Notes: generated from the sequence alone by a model not told the origin. A DNA stretch of 64,000 nucleotides from Mixophyes australis (GCA_036250195.1 JAVHZZ010000011.1:51653311-51717310); one strand, 5' to 3'; counted from the stretch's first letter, positions 31,903 through 44,345 are shown. Translations and numbers: made by a program.

Positions 31903-33893
31903 CAGGGCTGCCAAGAAGAATTCAGGGCCCGGGTACAACAAATTCATGGGGCCCCCCTCATAGTGAAGTAAGCCCCAAAATTTTTTTGCGCCGCCTTACG
32001 GCGGCGCAAAAAGGATTAGGTATATGGTCATATATTCAGGGGCGTGGCTAGCCAAACGGCAGTGCAAAAATTTTGGGAGGTGCGGTCATGCATTTGGGGG
32101 CGTGGCAAACGTGCCATTGGGGCGTGGCTAACATAAAAACCACTAGGCTCTCAATTCGCCGGAGCGTCACATATGTTTAAGCACTCCTGACTTTCAGGAC
32201 ATCTACCACCACAGGGTAGTATACAAACAATGCAGTGTGTACACAAACAGTTCAGTCTTGGCCTACACCTTACATTGGACACAACATTCACCAAAAATTG
32301 GTATTGTCCCTACTAGAATCACAACATTTCACACACTGTGCTGCTCTCTCCTACCTGTTCTTCTCACTTTCTCCACCTGTGGCTGCTGCTTTCTTTAGTT
32401 GTGGCTTGTCCGGATCCAGAAATGTTGAAGGACCTATTTTGAAAAAAAAATGGCTACATTTAGAAAATTACAGCCAGCCCCAGCGTTAAATCAATAGCAC
32501 CCACGATTAATAATTAGGCCTTCCTCCAGCTCCAATATTACAATAATGTGCCCCTTCATCATCGCCATGCCTTATGATCACACTGTGCCCTCCATGCTGT
32601 TTTTGCCCCCTTCATCTGGCTCCCCTTCATCAGACTATACTATGCTGCTCCCCCCCTTTTTCAATCCCACTGTGCCATGCCTCCCCCCCCCTTTGTAACC
32701 CCACTGTGTCATGCTGCCCACCATTTTTTAACCCCACTGTGCCGTGCTGACCCCTGTTTATTAACCCCACTGTGCCATACTGCCCCGTTTTTTAACCCAT
32801 CTGTGCCCCTCTCATTTTTTCACCCCCTCTGTCATGCTGCTTTCCCATTTTTTAACCCCTCTGTGCTCCCCCCTCAATTTTTAACCCCTCTGACATGCTG
32901 CTTTCCCATTTTTTAACCCATCTGTGCCCCTCTCATTTTTTAACCCCTCTGACATGCTGCTTTCCCGTTTTTTAACCCCTCTGTGCTCCCCCCTCAATTT
33001 TTAACCCCTCTGACATGCTGCTTTCCCATTTTTTAACCCCTCTGTGCCCCCACTCATTTTTTAACCCCTCTGACATGCTGCTTTCCCATTTTTTAACCCC
33101 TCTGTGCTCCCCCTCATTTTTTAACCCCTCTGACATGCTGCTTCCCCGTTTTTAACCCCTTTGACATGCTGCTTTCCCGTTTTTTAACCCCTCTGTGCTC
33201 CCCCTAATTTTTTAACCCCTCTGACATGCTGCTTCCCCGTTTTTAACTCCTCTGACATGCTGCTTCCCCGTTTTTTAACCCCTCTGTGCCCCCCCTTATT
33301 TTTTAACCCCTCTGTCATGCTGCCCCCCCCGTTTTTTAACCCCTTTGTGCCCCCTCATTTTTTAACCCCTCTGTCATGCTGCCCCCCCGTTTTTTAACCC
33401 CTTTGTGCTCCCCCTCATTTTTTAACCCCTCTGTCATGCTGCCCCCCCCCCCCCCGTTTTTTAACCCCTCTGTGCCCCCCTCGTTTTCCTCCCTTCACTT
33501 ACCTTTTCTCCTCTCTTGGTCTTCTCTGCTGCTCTGTGCTCCATTGCTCCAGACTGACTGAATGCTGGGCATGACATGATGACATCACACCCAGCATTCA
33601 GACAGTCTGAATAGAGCACAGAGCAGCAGAGAGGAGGGATGCCGGCTCCGCGATCAGGTGAGTATGTTTTTTTTTTTTTTTTAAACTAGCCTGCTCCCCC
33701 CACCAACGACCGAGCCCCCCCCCCCCCCCCCCCCTGCCAAAAAAAAAAAAAAAAAGGAAAGGAAAAAAAAACGTTTTGAAAAAAAAAATTAAAAAATTAA
33801 AAAAAATCAGCAGCGCAAGGGCCCGGGCCGGGCCCCCTGACATGCCGGGCCCGGGTAATTAGTACCCGCTCCCCCCCCCTCTCGGCGGCCCTG
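31903..33893. mobile_element. Non-autonomous hAT element, 1,991 bp
   Basis: The ends are CAGGGCTGCCAAGA and, reversed, CAGGGCCGCCGAGA. Exact 8-bp duplications GTTGTATA lie at 31895-31902 and 33894-33901. The interior includes a 14-bp-arm hairpin (about 31980-32012), a minisatellite and a central imperfect palindrome (about 33518-33632). There is no transposase. Confidence 0.93.
32640..33480. repeat. TTTTTTAACCCCTCTG minisatellite inside hAT
   Basis: There are many units of about 30-60 bp (TTTTTAACCCCTCTGACATG, CTGCTTTCCCG, CTGTGCTCCCCCTCA). The predicted Pro/Phe-rich frames derive from it. Confidence 0.9.
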
Positions 33894-33949
33894 GTTGTAT
33901 AAAGACTGGGGGAAGTGTCTGCAAGTATGTCTTCTTTTTCAAGCAGTTT

Positions 33950-35440
33950 AGGGGAAGAGGTTACCTTCTTGCAATGTGAGACATGTTCCATGTTGACCTC
34001 TTTCCGACCTTGACCAAAGTTTAAGCTGTCAGGAGAACTAGGTAAGAACCTTCTTACCGATCAGACAGCCCTCCTTTTCTTACAAACACCTTTAACATCA
34101 CACAGTCACCTGGATTTAGATTATGACATTTATCAATATCAGGTGAATGAGTAGAAAGCAGTGCATCATGGATCAGCCTTATTTGTTTGCTCACTTGAGC
34201 TAAGTATTTAAACAGTTAAGTCATTTCCTGTAGGTCAGTCTAGTAAAGGGCTCATTGCAACATTGGGTAGTTTCCCAAAAACTTTTCTACTTTGTCAGCT
34301 CTTTTATTACCTTTGGACACTTCATCTGTGTTTGTGGCATGTGCTTGGCATTTCATGATGCCTATTGCTTTTGCATTAATATATTCAACAGTTCTTGTTC
34401 CACATTCGCATGTGCAATGGGTGTGTCATTTCATGTGAGGAAGTTCTTTATTTTCCATAACAACCCAATATCAGGAGGTACACCAAATGCATTGTCTCTG
34501 CTAGATAGATGTTGTGGAGCAGTTCTAGAGGGTAAAAAAACCCTATTTGCAGACAGAACAAACAAAGACTAGTACGAACACCCTATCCAAGGAAAGGGGT
34601 TGTTACATATTTACAGCTTAGTTTTTAGCAAGTTGGCAGGCTGTAGTGAGTGCTATTAGTTCTGCCATCAGTGCTGAGTGTGTTCCATTACATCATTGTC
34701 AATGACTACTTCATATTCTGACTGTAAAACACCTTAACCTGTGCAACTCCCATCAACATACAGAGTAGGATCAGGGTTATCAAAGGGCTGTCAACAGGAA
34801 CTGGCCTTGGAGAAAATGTTAGTTCAACAATTTGTAAATAATCCTGATGTATACTCATCATCTCCATCCTCTGAGAGTGAAAACTCTCATCATCCTCAGG
34901 ATGGGCAGGGTTGTAGTAGAATTAAGAGCTGTATATCTTTCCAAAATTATGTTTCAAGGAACCAACAAACTAGTTTACACACTGTAAAGCTGGCTGTAGA
35001 AATGTTTTGTGTCTGTTTATAAGTTCGCAAAGCTTCTACTGCATGTGGAATATGCAACAACAAATTGATGTCCAAGGACAATATCTGCAGCTTTATCAAA
35101 TAGTAGTACAGTTGCTGTTAGAGCCCTGAGAAATATTGATAGAGCCCCAGCAGCAGGATATAGGGGGGATCTGGAGTTTGCTACAGGCCTTTGCTTGTCA
35201 CCATGTCTCTGTGTAAGCTGCTATCTGTGAACCAGGTGATATACAGTCACCAATGTATGCATCTTTTTTCCCTAGGAATAACTGCACTTTGTCTTTTGAG
35301 ACCTTGTGACTATTGTGTGCAAAGTATGTGAGCAGTTCTTGAGTATCTGTAAAAAAGGTTTCAAAGTAAAGAAGGTTATCAACATACAGAATCCGGATTG
35401 TATCACCTTTGGAAGACAGAGAGACAGTTATTGGTTACAT
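33950..35440 (-). pseudogene. Decayed class I ERV pol fragment
   Basis: Translation of the minus strand shows retroviral pol pieces in the right order. RT with YVDN in place of YVDD lies near 35390-35370, followed by KVSKDKVQL and ISPG blocks (about 35310-35240). RNase H pieces include LMAELIAL (about 34640-34670) and an AFGV...LLWKIKNF block (about 34500-34440). An integrase C-terminal piece (LNPGDCVM ... GGLSDR) lies about 34110-34040. Each has a clear counterpart in the ERV pol at 23-26.9 kb, so the two are relatives. Many stops and frameshifts break it, and most of the integrase core is missing. No open frame remains. Confidence 0.7.
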
Positions 35441-35444
35441 TTTG

Positions 35445-38400
35445 CAGAACTATTGATGAAATCAGTGATCTGAGCTTTACTTAGACAAATTGCACACACC
35501 TGTAAAGAAAAGCATTTAAGTCTTGACTTACTTTATTTATGGCACTAGGGAAAATACATAAATTAACAAAAGACAATTAGACACTATCAAGTGCTATTTG
35601 CAATATATAGCAGCTTGTAACTACAGTATACATTAATTGGGATACAGAAGTAATCTTTATCTTACACAGCAATACACCTTCACAGTGTCTCACCCCAAAA
35701 AAAAATTGCTTACACACCCCTGTGATAGTCCTAACTGACCTAACTGAAATCCCGGTACTGTAGCACAAGTTAAATTACTAACAAGAAAATCCCTTCTTAT
35801 TGATATCCAAAAATGTATTAAAATTATTATCATACAAGTTTAGAAGGTAAAAAATTACATCTTACTGCATATACCTGTAAAAAATGGAAAAGCAGAAAAC
35901 AAAGGTTTTTCTTCTACTAATCCACCATAAAATAAAAACAAAGATACTCACTCCCTCACTAAAAGAGGAAAAAATTGACTTATATCTTACAGCCTTCAAA
36001 TGTGGAACTTAGAGACCCAGCTTGATTTTTTAAAAAAGATTAAATCAAATACTGGTCAGTTTCAAAGTGTTGTTACTACTTTGGGTCATTTTAATTACCC
36101 TTGAATTATTGAAGCATACTCAAAAAAAACTTTTTTTTATCAATTATACATGCTTTGTCAGATAAACAAAATGTATTTTTTTCCAAAATTCCTTTTACAG
36201 TGTACAATATTTGTCAAGGAGAGATTTTTCAGCATCAATCCCCGGCCGCTTTCTTTTGTGTTAACAATGTGTTAAAATATGAGGCCTTGCCTTGGAGGTT
36301 TGGAAACACTGATTTCTTTTGTTTTTCAAAATAAGCACAAAGAACATTCCATGGAGCATGAAAGTCATAAAATTTTTTATTTCATGCAAAACTTAATTTC
36401 ATTAAAGGTGTAGCATATAAAATACAATCATTGCTGCTAGACTTCATTTTGTAATCCAAACTGAATATTCAAACAATTGTACATCATAAATAAGTAAATA
36501 AATGGTAATTCACATATTTCCCACATCATTAGACCCTCAGTGATGCTGTCGAATCTAAATCAGATTGTTCACCTGTAAGTGTCAGTTTATCAGTTATTAG
36601 CTCATCAGCTGGAGAGAATTAAATACACTCCATGGTTTGAGTGTACAATAAACTCTGCTTTATTAGTTACAAGTCCCTATCTATATAGCAAAAAATCACC
36701 TATTACAGAAAACTACGCGCCAAAAGGTTTTAACCACTCCTGTTCCCTTCACACAGATGTTAGTATATTCTCTCATTATCAACAGGAAAACTCCCCAGGG
36801 GGGGCTGGCTTATCTCCTGTCTGGTATGTCCAAGGTTATAAGCATAGCCTTGTAAATAATGAATTACTCCTACAAAACAGGTGCATCTAATTTGTATTTA
36901 AGCTATAACAGAACAAAATGGCTATAAAGCAACAAGATGGTGTCAGCTTAGCAAAATCACATTTCTCAATACCCAAACCAAATACTTATGTAGCCCCTGT
37001 TAGCAGTCACTGTAGAGAAGCAGGTTAGGCAGATGGAGCACCAGCACTTTCTGCTAACATCCCAGCACTAGTGCAGTATCTACTCAAACTCCTACCAGTA
37101 AACAGACTCCGTCTTAAGCAAGATTGTAAAATATGCCATGTAAGATAGAGAAAAAAAGCAAGAAGATGGGGCAGTGGAGGGGGGCAGGGGAGACAATTCA
37201 GAATCACTAAAATACATTTTTTAGACAGGAAATCCTTCTTGAGTAAAAATGTACAGGTATATGTTATAAGTGCTTAATAGCTTTATCTTTAATTTAACAA
37301 ATTGCATTGTGTACAGTTTGCACTTGTGTATTGTGTGCCACACTTCCCATAAAAATTATGTGCAAGCCAAAATATCCCAAGAGGGCTGTGTTGCAAATGA
37401 AAAGAAAACACAAACTAACAAATGAACAATGCTTTAAATGTGCTCTAAATTATTGGTAGAAAAAAGTAAATAGTGCCCAATATATATCATGTTAATCTCA
37501 TTATGTCAAATAATCCTATATAAACCAAATTATTAAAAAAATTGAGATGCCCTGGATAATCAAGTGTGCACCTTACCAAAATTGGCTATACTGTATTAGC
37601 TAAAAATGTCAATGCAACAGTAGAATACAGCCAAAATACTTTCTTTTTATAATATAAAAATGATATGAAAATTTTGAGAATAAGATAGACACAACTAATT
37701 GACAGTTGTGCCAACATACATAATGATAGCGCTATTATTAACTTGTAATGTGCAATTAAGTATTCACTCTCAAGAGCACATATACATTAATAAAGTGTCC
37801 TTGGGTGCTTATTAACATTACAATGTGTATGTTACAGAATAAAGCAGCTTCTATATTAACGCAGTGCTCAATTTAGCTATTTATGCAAGTCAGAATTTTA
37901 TTTACTTTGGGAATTCTGGTGCAAATTCTGGTCTGAGTAAATGTAAGGAGGCAAGGGAATAGTTTAATTTTTCCATATTTAGCAGAGAGAAATTTACTAT
38001 TGATGAGCATGGTGACGGTGTTGTTGATAATGAAAAACCTGTAACTGACCTTTTTATTGACACTTACTCACTGTAGGATGACCCTGAGTACAAACAGATT
38101 TAGAGAGTGATTGCTCAAATTTGGTAATAATAATCTCATATAAACCAGGTTCAGCATTACTTGAAAAACAATATATGTGAACCACAAACTTGTCATTTTG
38201 GTTCTGCACAAACTATCAATTGTCAAAATGACAGATTCTACAAACTTGAAGTGCATAATTTCTAAAGCAATAATTTTTGCTAGGTGAACATTTAGTAAGC
38301 TCTAGGATGAGTCCTGTTGAAATTTCACCATCTGTCTGATAGTTCAGTGATGGTTGTCACATTTCTAGCTGTTGGGTTTGGAACAATTATTATAATCATT

Positions 38401-38560
38401 AACTGACACAGGCACAATCCTGGACCAGTTTTAGAGATGTTGCGATTCCAGTCACTACTGTCCTCAAGAAAGACACCTTCTCCCCTTGCATCTTTTAAAA
38501 CTTTCCTCTTTTTTACGGTGGGGAGTCTTCAGATGGACATTCTCTTAAGCCACTCCCACA
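35445..38560. other. Long AT-rich spacer, no gene recognised
   Basis: There is no coding frame with recognisable motifs on either strand. AATAAA near 36648 could be part of an old LTR but I cannot support one. Confidence 0.45.
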
Positions 38561-39089
38561 ACTGGGATTGGGTTTCCACTTACTAAGGGCTGCTTGTGGA
38601 CCTCAGCTCACTTGCAGGCACTGTGCAGTGTGTACCTCTTGCATTTCTCCTAAAGCAGGATGTGACACAGTGGGACACCTGCTGCCAGTGTATAACCAGA
38701 TGCCATATTACACAACTAAAAGTACCCAAACAAGCCAGCTAAAGGACCCAGGCAAGACATGTTTACATAATAGTAGCAGTGTGTGCAAACTAGAGATGCT
38801 CACTGACCCCCGTGTTTTGGTTTTGGTTTTGGATCTGGATTACCGTTGTGTTTTGGTTTTGGTTTTGGTTTTGCCAAACCGCCCCTGCGTGTTTTGGTTT
38901 TGTTTGGTTTTGGTTTGCAATTTGTTAAAAAAATTACATTTTTTTGGGCTAAAATAACATAATTTAGGTATTATTTTGTACCTACATTATTATTAACCTC
39001 ACTAACACTATTTTTCAGTCATTTCCATTCAATTTTGACCACCTCCTAGGTCACAATATGATTTTCATATACTTTCAAAGAAATATTGC

Positions 39090-40250
39090 TGCAGTTCTTA
39101 CCAGTGATAAGAAAAAGGCCATTGTGATGCCTGGGCATAAGACCAAAAATCCACCTTTTAAGTGTGGAATTATTTTTACAGAAATCCTGACAACAGTTGT
39201 CTAGCCATTTGTAGCGTTTTTAAAGCCACACTCAGTAGAGGTAAGGACCTTAACCATCTGGGATCCTCATCCATGTTACGTCATTTTTCATCAAGTTCTT
39301 GGAAAGCTGTTGGGAAAATCAGAAACTTAGGTTAAAAAAAATAACAACAAGCAGTCCTGCATCATCTGTCTCCCTTCTCTCATCTACATCCCAGCACCTG
39401 CAATCTACCCCCCCCCCCCCCAACACCTTCATCATCAATATCCCCAGAACCAATAATTTACAGTTAAACAATCCTTTGCAAGAGGAAGCAAGTATGAAAT
39501 CTGTCACCCAGTCGCAAAGCGGATCACAGACGCCATAAGGACTATGCTAGTATTAGATCTGCGCTCAATGTCCATTATTAATGCAGCAGGTTTTGGACAG
39601 TTACTTGAGATCTTCTGTCCCTATTAACAAATTCCATCACGACACCATTTTACTAGAAAAGCTATTCCTCACCTCTACCAGAAAGTTCATAAAAATGTAA
39701 TTATTGGGCTACAAAATGCCATTCTACCCACTGTACACTTAACCACAGATATGTGGGCAAGCGGAACTGGGCAAAGTAAAGATTATATGACTGTGACAGC
39801 CCACTGGGTTGGTCATTCACCTTCACCAGCAGGGATAGCAGCAGCATGTACCCAAGCATGTCACATTTTTCAGAAGTAGGCTACTCTGTGTATCAGCAGC
39901 TTCACTAAGAGGCATACAGCTGACAACTGTTCCAAAAACTAAGGGATGTCATTGAAAGATGGCTAATCCTGCTTGGACTCTCCTGAGGATATGTAATTTC
40001 AGATTACGACCCAAATATTGTTCAAGCATTACAGCGGGGTTGAATTTCATCACATTTCCTGTTTTGCACACACAATCAACTTGGTGTTACAGAACTTTTA
40101 AAAAATGACATGCAGGAGATGGTGTTTGTGTCTGGAAAAATTTAGGGTCAATTTCTGGTTTCTGCAACAGCATGTAGGAGAATACTGCAGCTGCAAGAAG
40201 ACTAGCATTTGAGGGGAAAGTACTTTAGTCCAGCGAAGTAGTCACCTGTG
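39090..40250 (+). pseudogene. hAT transposase BED finger and core, inverted segment
   Basis: The plus strand encodes KKKAIVMPGHKTKN-like sequence at about 39105-39160, then the BED region (LGSSSMLRH, frameshifted), then core blocks (LDLRSMSIINAAGF at about 39550, LTTDMWASGTGQ at about 39740, HCISCFAHTI-like at about 40050). These blocks lie on the minus strand in copies 1 and 3. Many stops and frameshifts break it. The hATC domain is not seen. Confidence 0.75.
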
Positions 40251-41252
40251 AAGAGAGTGCAGACATGGTTAGTTTGAGTCAAGTGATTGCCTTAATAATA
40301 CATTTTGACAAGTAGCTACAGAAATTTAACGTGTGAAATAAAACAAAGTAAATGTGCTAACTATATTTTAATTGTAGATTAAATACTTAATTTGCTTCAC
40401 AAGGATCCAAGATCTATCAACATCTTGTTTGGATGTCTTCTCCTTCAGTTTCTCTGGCAACTGCTTGTTGTACAAAAAATTGCTTTCTCAAGACACCCAG
40501 TGGTGATGCAGATGATTCCGCACAACATTTTTGCTCTGCTGTAAAAGAATTGCCCAAAAATCGTAACAGCTCTGCCCTAAAATGAACTACTAATTCCATT
40601 TGGAAGGGCATTATCAGCAATTACATCATACTACACAGACTTCTATGATGGTGGGGTGATCTAGTATCGTTGGAGGAAGATTATCACTAAACCATGCCAC
40701 CTCTTCTGTTTCTGAGTGAGCTATGGTACATTAAAATGTAAGTGCAGATTTAAACCAAGACTGTCAGCCCTATTATTTCTATTTCAGCTATTACAATTAG
40801 CAATGGAGCAATGTAGCTCTTCTCTTTGCCTGCAAATTCTACAGACAAGCCTGCTTGTCTTCCTCTTCATCAATGACTCTTAGCAATTGATCACACTCGT
40901 CTTTGGGTGTATATTACACTCGAACCTTATTAGTGCAAATTAGGAAAAATACAGTTTAATCCCTGCTAGGCCCTCCACCATCCTTTGCATGTTAATAGTA
41001 GGATTGGTTGGAGTTATGGGCAAGGTCACACATTTTTTTGTCAAAAAACCAGCCCAGATGTCAAACTGTTGTGGTCTGCCACCTGCGTCATCCCTGCTTG
41101 TGTTTTGAAAGTGCAAATTGGTGCCAGAACCTCATGTGCCAGAACTGCTGCCACTGGTGCCACACTGCTGCCTCTAGTGCAGGACTTACACAATCAACCG
41201 CATCTTCATCAGCGCTCTCATCGGCTATCCAAATCTCCCTCTCATCCTCTTC

Positions 41253-41640
41253 TCATTCCAAAGTGTCATCCTCACTTGGTGTATCACCGGCTACACTCGG
41301 GCTGTTCAGGCACACATCAGCAGAACTGCTGAAAGGACCCTTCTTTATGGGTACATTATCAGAATGCTCACGATTAGACATACCACTGGTGGATGGACTC
41401 TCCACAGGGATTGGTGTCATTTCTGATTCTAAGCATACATTATCCTCTAATGCCTTACTGTTTTCTTGCAGCTCGGCTTTGACGCGTAATAGTTGTTGTG
41501 CGCGACTTTTAGACTCCAAATTACTTGGTCTTGCTTGGTCACGAGTGACCGTACAAGAAGAAGGCTCAATAACAATTTTTAATCTGCCACTAATAGAGAA
41601 AGGCGAAGGGCTCATTCATTCTTTGCCACTGCGTGTGTAG
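41253..41640 (-). pseudogene. hAT transposase N-terminal region
   Basis: The minus-strand frame 41615-41253 (120 codons) matches the acidic N-terminal region of the copy 1 transposase (16371-15900). Its orientation is normal for the right end of this family, so it faces away from the inverted core at 39090-40250. It stops before the BED finger. Confidence 0.75.
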
Positions 41641-41884
41641 AATGTCATGTTGGCAATTTTTTTTTTTTAGCGGCAGTTAGCTTTTCCTCAGTTACACTTC
41701 ATTTTCGCTTCAACACAGTAATTTTTTTTTTTTTTGTGTTTTTTGCCCTGATTTAAAAACACTATGTACTTTTACATAGGCTTTACTAGATGACGTACTG
41801 GGAACACTACCATCAGGACTGGTGCCAGCACCTGCTTGCTGATTCTGCTCATAAGTGTACTGCTTTGAATCCATTTTAATGAGC

Positions 41885-42145
41885 CCAAACCACTTCTAGT
41901 GCAAAATATTGTATTAGATAGATACTGCTGACAAATATGACTTTTTTTGACAGCCAGAAAAATTACTGTAAAACACTGGGGAATACTTGTAGTGCAAAAT
42001 ATTGTCTTTATAGGTTGAAATTGATGGACTGGTGTCTTTTTTCAACCTCATCAACTATGTTACTATGTTACTATATAGATACTGCTGACAAATATGACTT
42101 TTGACAGCAGGGAAAATTAGTGTAAAACACTGGGGAATATGGGAC
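41885..42145. repeat. Tandem repeat of about 105 bp inside hAT copy 2, split by a short insert
   Basis: The block with TAGATACTGCTGACAAATAT and TGTAAAACACTGGGGAATA occurs twice (from about 41890 and from about 42072). Between them lies a short insert with the frog-repeat-like motif TTTTTCAACCTCATCAACTA. Confidence 0.7.
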
Positions 42146-43056
42146 ACCCAAAAAGCACTTGGCGTGCCAAAAATTGAAAAAAAAAAAGCCTCCTTTATTC
42201 TCCTCTCTTACTGCTCTAACAATTGCTAATACAATTGGTATTAATATTAGAATTGTATAGAATAGAAACAATAATGTGTCCAATTATTGCTCTAACCCTG
42301 CTCTCTCCCTCTGTCAAATGGCGATGGATTGCTGTGGAGGCGGGTATTTATGCTTTTCAAATCTCGCAAGAACCGAGCTCAGAAATCCGAATACGTCATG
42401 ATGACGTTTTGCCTCTATTTCGATTCTGAATGGGCGGGAGAGTATCGAGCCTGCTCGGCTCGGTACTCGGATAGGCAAAATTCGGATGGATTCGGATCTC
42501 GGGGAACCGAGTCCACCCATCTCTATTGCAAACCCACCTGGCAACATTTGTGAATTGTGTAAAATGGACATAAAATACATGGTTAATACAACACAATTCA
42601 AGCAATGTAAAACACAATTTGGACAAGAAGGGATATCCAGCAGGTTAAACCACTGGTTTCAATGTCCTAACAACCCATCTTATTATACATGTCACTTTCC
42701 AAAAGGATATGAACCAAAGATTTTTGAGCCGGGCTCTTAGACGATATATAATTTACATTTCCTATATAGGAAGCTGTCTTGGCACCTATTTGTAAGGGAG
42801 AAGTGATAGTGAATTAGCAGCCAGTGCATTTTGTGGTATTAAATTAGTTGTTTCCAGGCCAAACTGGCAGTTGATTAAACTGGTTGCATAGGAGCAGAGA
42901 TAAATTGACAAACCAACTCAAAGCAGCTTTTATGCCACTTACAATAAAGGGCTAAACACTCCTGATCCCCTACACACAATGGATAAAAATGTAAAATCAA
43001 AAAGTAGTGAAAGATTAATGAAACACTTTGTCTCCTAACTGCGCAAGTCAGATCAA

Positions 43057-43104
43057 GGGGTATATTTACTAAAATGCGGGTTTGAAAAAGTGTAGATGTT
43101 GTCT
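43057..43104 (+). mobile_element. MITE fragment (GGGGTATATTTACTAAA family)
   Basis: It matches the left end of the MITE at 44806-44973 and stops at the start of the hammerhead-like inverted repeat. Confidence 0.65.
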
Positions 43105-43189
43105 TAACCAACGCATTTCGTCCATGCTGCAGTTCTGCTGAGGATATCCCTGACGAAGTCCACGGACGAAACGCGTTGGTTAAGACAGC
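43099..43189 (+). ncRNA. Hammerhead-ribozyme-like motif within an inverted repeat
   Basis: CTGACGA at 43150-43156 fits the CUGANGA box. A GTCC/GGAC hairpin follows (43158-43167), then GAAA at 43168-43171 and ACGCGT, which can close a very short stem III, with cleavage predicted after the T at 43177. Stem I pairing beyond two G-C pairs is poor, and one extra A sits before stem II. The segment 43099-43125 is an inverted copy of 43163-43189 (24 of 27 bases). Hammerheads of this kind are known from Penelope-like elements and amphibian repeats. Confidence 0.45.
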
Positions 43190-44345
43190 ACACTACCAAA
43201 AGGATCTCCCTGAAGAATTGAGCAGACTCCCAAACAAAGATCACCAACAAAATCCACCATCACCGCCGGAGAAAAAACAGCAGACACGCTGAAAAGAACG
43301 CTCCGCAGTGGAATGCACAGGCGTCTGTGCGCTCCACCTCAATACCGGAAGTTCGGCATTTGGAACGCATATGCCTTCCACGTGCCGTTGAAGGAAGACG
43401 CTCATCCAAAAGCTACACTGACCGCTCGGCCAGCGCTACAAACATCCAAAAGGAAGCAGCCTCCATCCACCAACCACGATCAGGCTGCCCAGACGCCAGC
43501 ACCGATAAGGTTACCCACAACCTAACCAAAGAAGGAGACTGATTCCAGTAAACTGCTCCTATAAGAGCATCTGAGCATAAACGCAAGCAGCCATAACACT
43601 TAGCTAATACATATCACTACCTGAAAACACATACACAACTCAACGAACACGTAGACTACACATATCATATATCACACTAACATCCCTATTGGGCAGATCA
43701 AGCTTAATAGGAACACGCAACATCCACTGTAACAACACCCTTATCACTTATACCAGCAACCACCACAGAGACCAAGAGCTATAAACATACTCAGCTATAA
43801 ACAAACAGCACAATATAGTGCCTCTACACCCTAGAGCTATAAACTGGGCCGAATACTGAGCTTTAAGCATCCTTACCCGCCTTAACCACCAGAGCTATAA
43901 ACAACTGCCCACACCCAAACAGTACAGACACCACAACAATATACAGAGCTATAAACCAAGCAAAAGAGCTATAGACGCCAGGCTATAAACACCTGCTAAA
44001 TCCCATAGCACTACAGTATATTGTCTGTTCCGTGTGTATTGTTTCTCCCACCCCCCCACTTTCCACCTTCCCATACCCCTCTTCTATCCCTATTCTAGGT
44101 TGCGCCACGGCAGAAACAATGAAAAAACCAACAAGCCCGGGAACTGGAACACCAGCATTACCCGTAACGGCAGCAACAAACTTCAAGACACATACAACAA
44201 GCGCAGACGTCCAAGGTAAGCTCCCTAAAAAGAGTCTATACCATCCACTCCAAAACATCATTGTGATGTCGACGGATCTCTGGCGTTTTGGAATCTATAA
44301 ATACCGCCCTCCACGGTGATCTACCGCCGTTTGAGAGAGGGATAC
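43190..44345 (+). mobile_element. Possible non-autonomous retroelement body downstream of the hammerhead-like motif
   Basis: This stretch is less AT-rich than its surroundings (CCGGAAGT-like and GCGCTCC motifs) and has no retrotransposon protein motifs. It contains the GAGCTATAAAC repeats. Its boundaries are not defined. I infer a link with the hammerhead only from adjacency. Confidence 0.3.
43776..43990 (+). repeat. Eight irregularly spaced GAGCTATAAAC motifs
   Basis: Copies or near-copies start at 43776, 43792, 43834, 43858, 43892, 43946, 43966 and 43980. The spacing is 14-54 bp and the intervening sequence is not conserved, unlike a simple tandem repeat. Confidence 0.7.

Larger units (their letters stand above)
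38791..42525. mobile_element. Large hAT DNA transposon (copy 2), internally rearranged
   Basis: The left end TAGAGATGCTCACTGACC and the right end ...CATCTCTA match copy 1. Near-exact target-site duplications GTGCAAAC (38783-38790) and TTGCAAAC (42526-42533) flank it (7 of 8). It is 3,735 bp. The middle is inverted relative to the ends, as described for the transposase pieces. Confidence 0.88.
38568..42740 (+). other. Cysteine-rich coding-like sequence split by a hAT element, unidentified
   Basis: The left part 38568-38790 reads as a Cys-rich frame (CRHCAVCTSC). The right part about 42526-42740 reads as another (NICELCKMD, HWFQCPNNP) ending in a stop. They were adjacent before the hAT inserted at 38791, but joining them changes frame. 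I do not recognise the protein; an old retroviral envelope or a decayed host gene is possible. Confidence 0.25.

Noticed and set aside
43313..43542. Two overlapping frames of about 70 codons downstream of the hammerhead-like motif
   Set aside because: No motifs, and the two frames contradict each other. The region reads better as non-coding.
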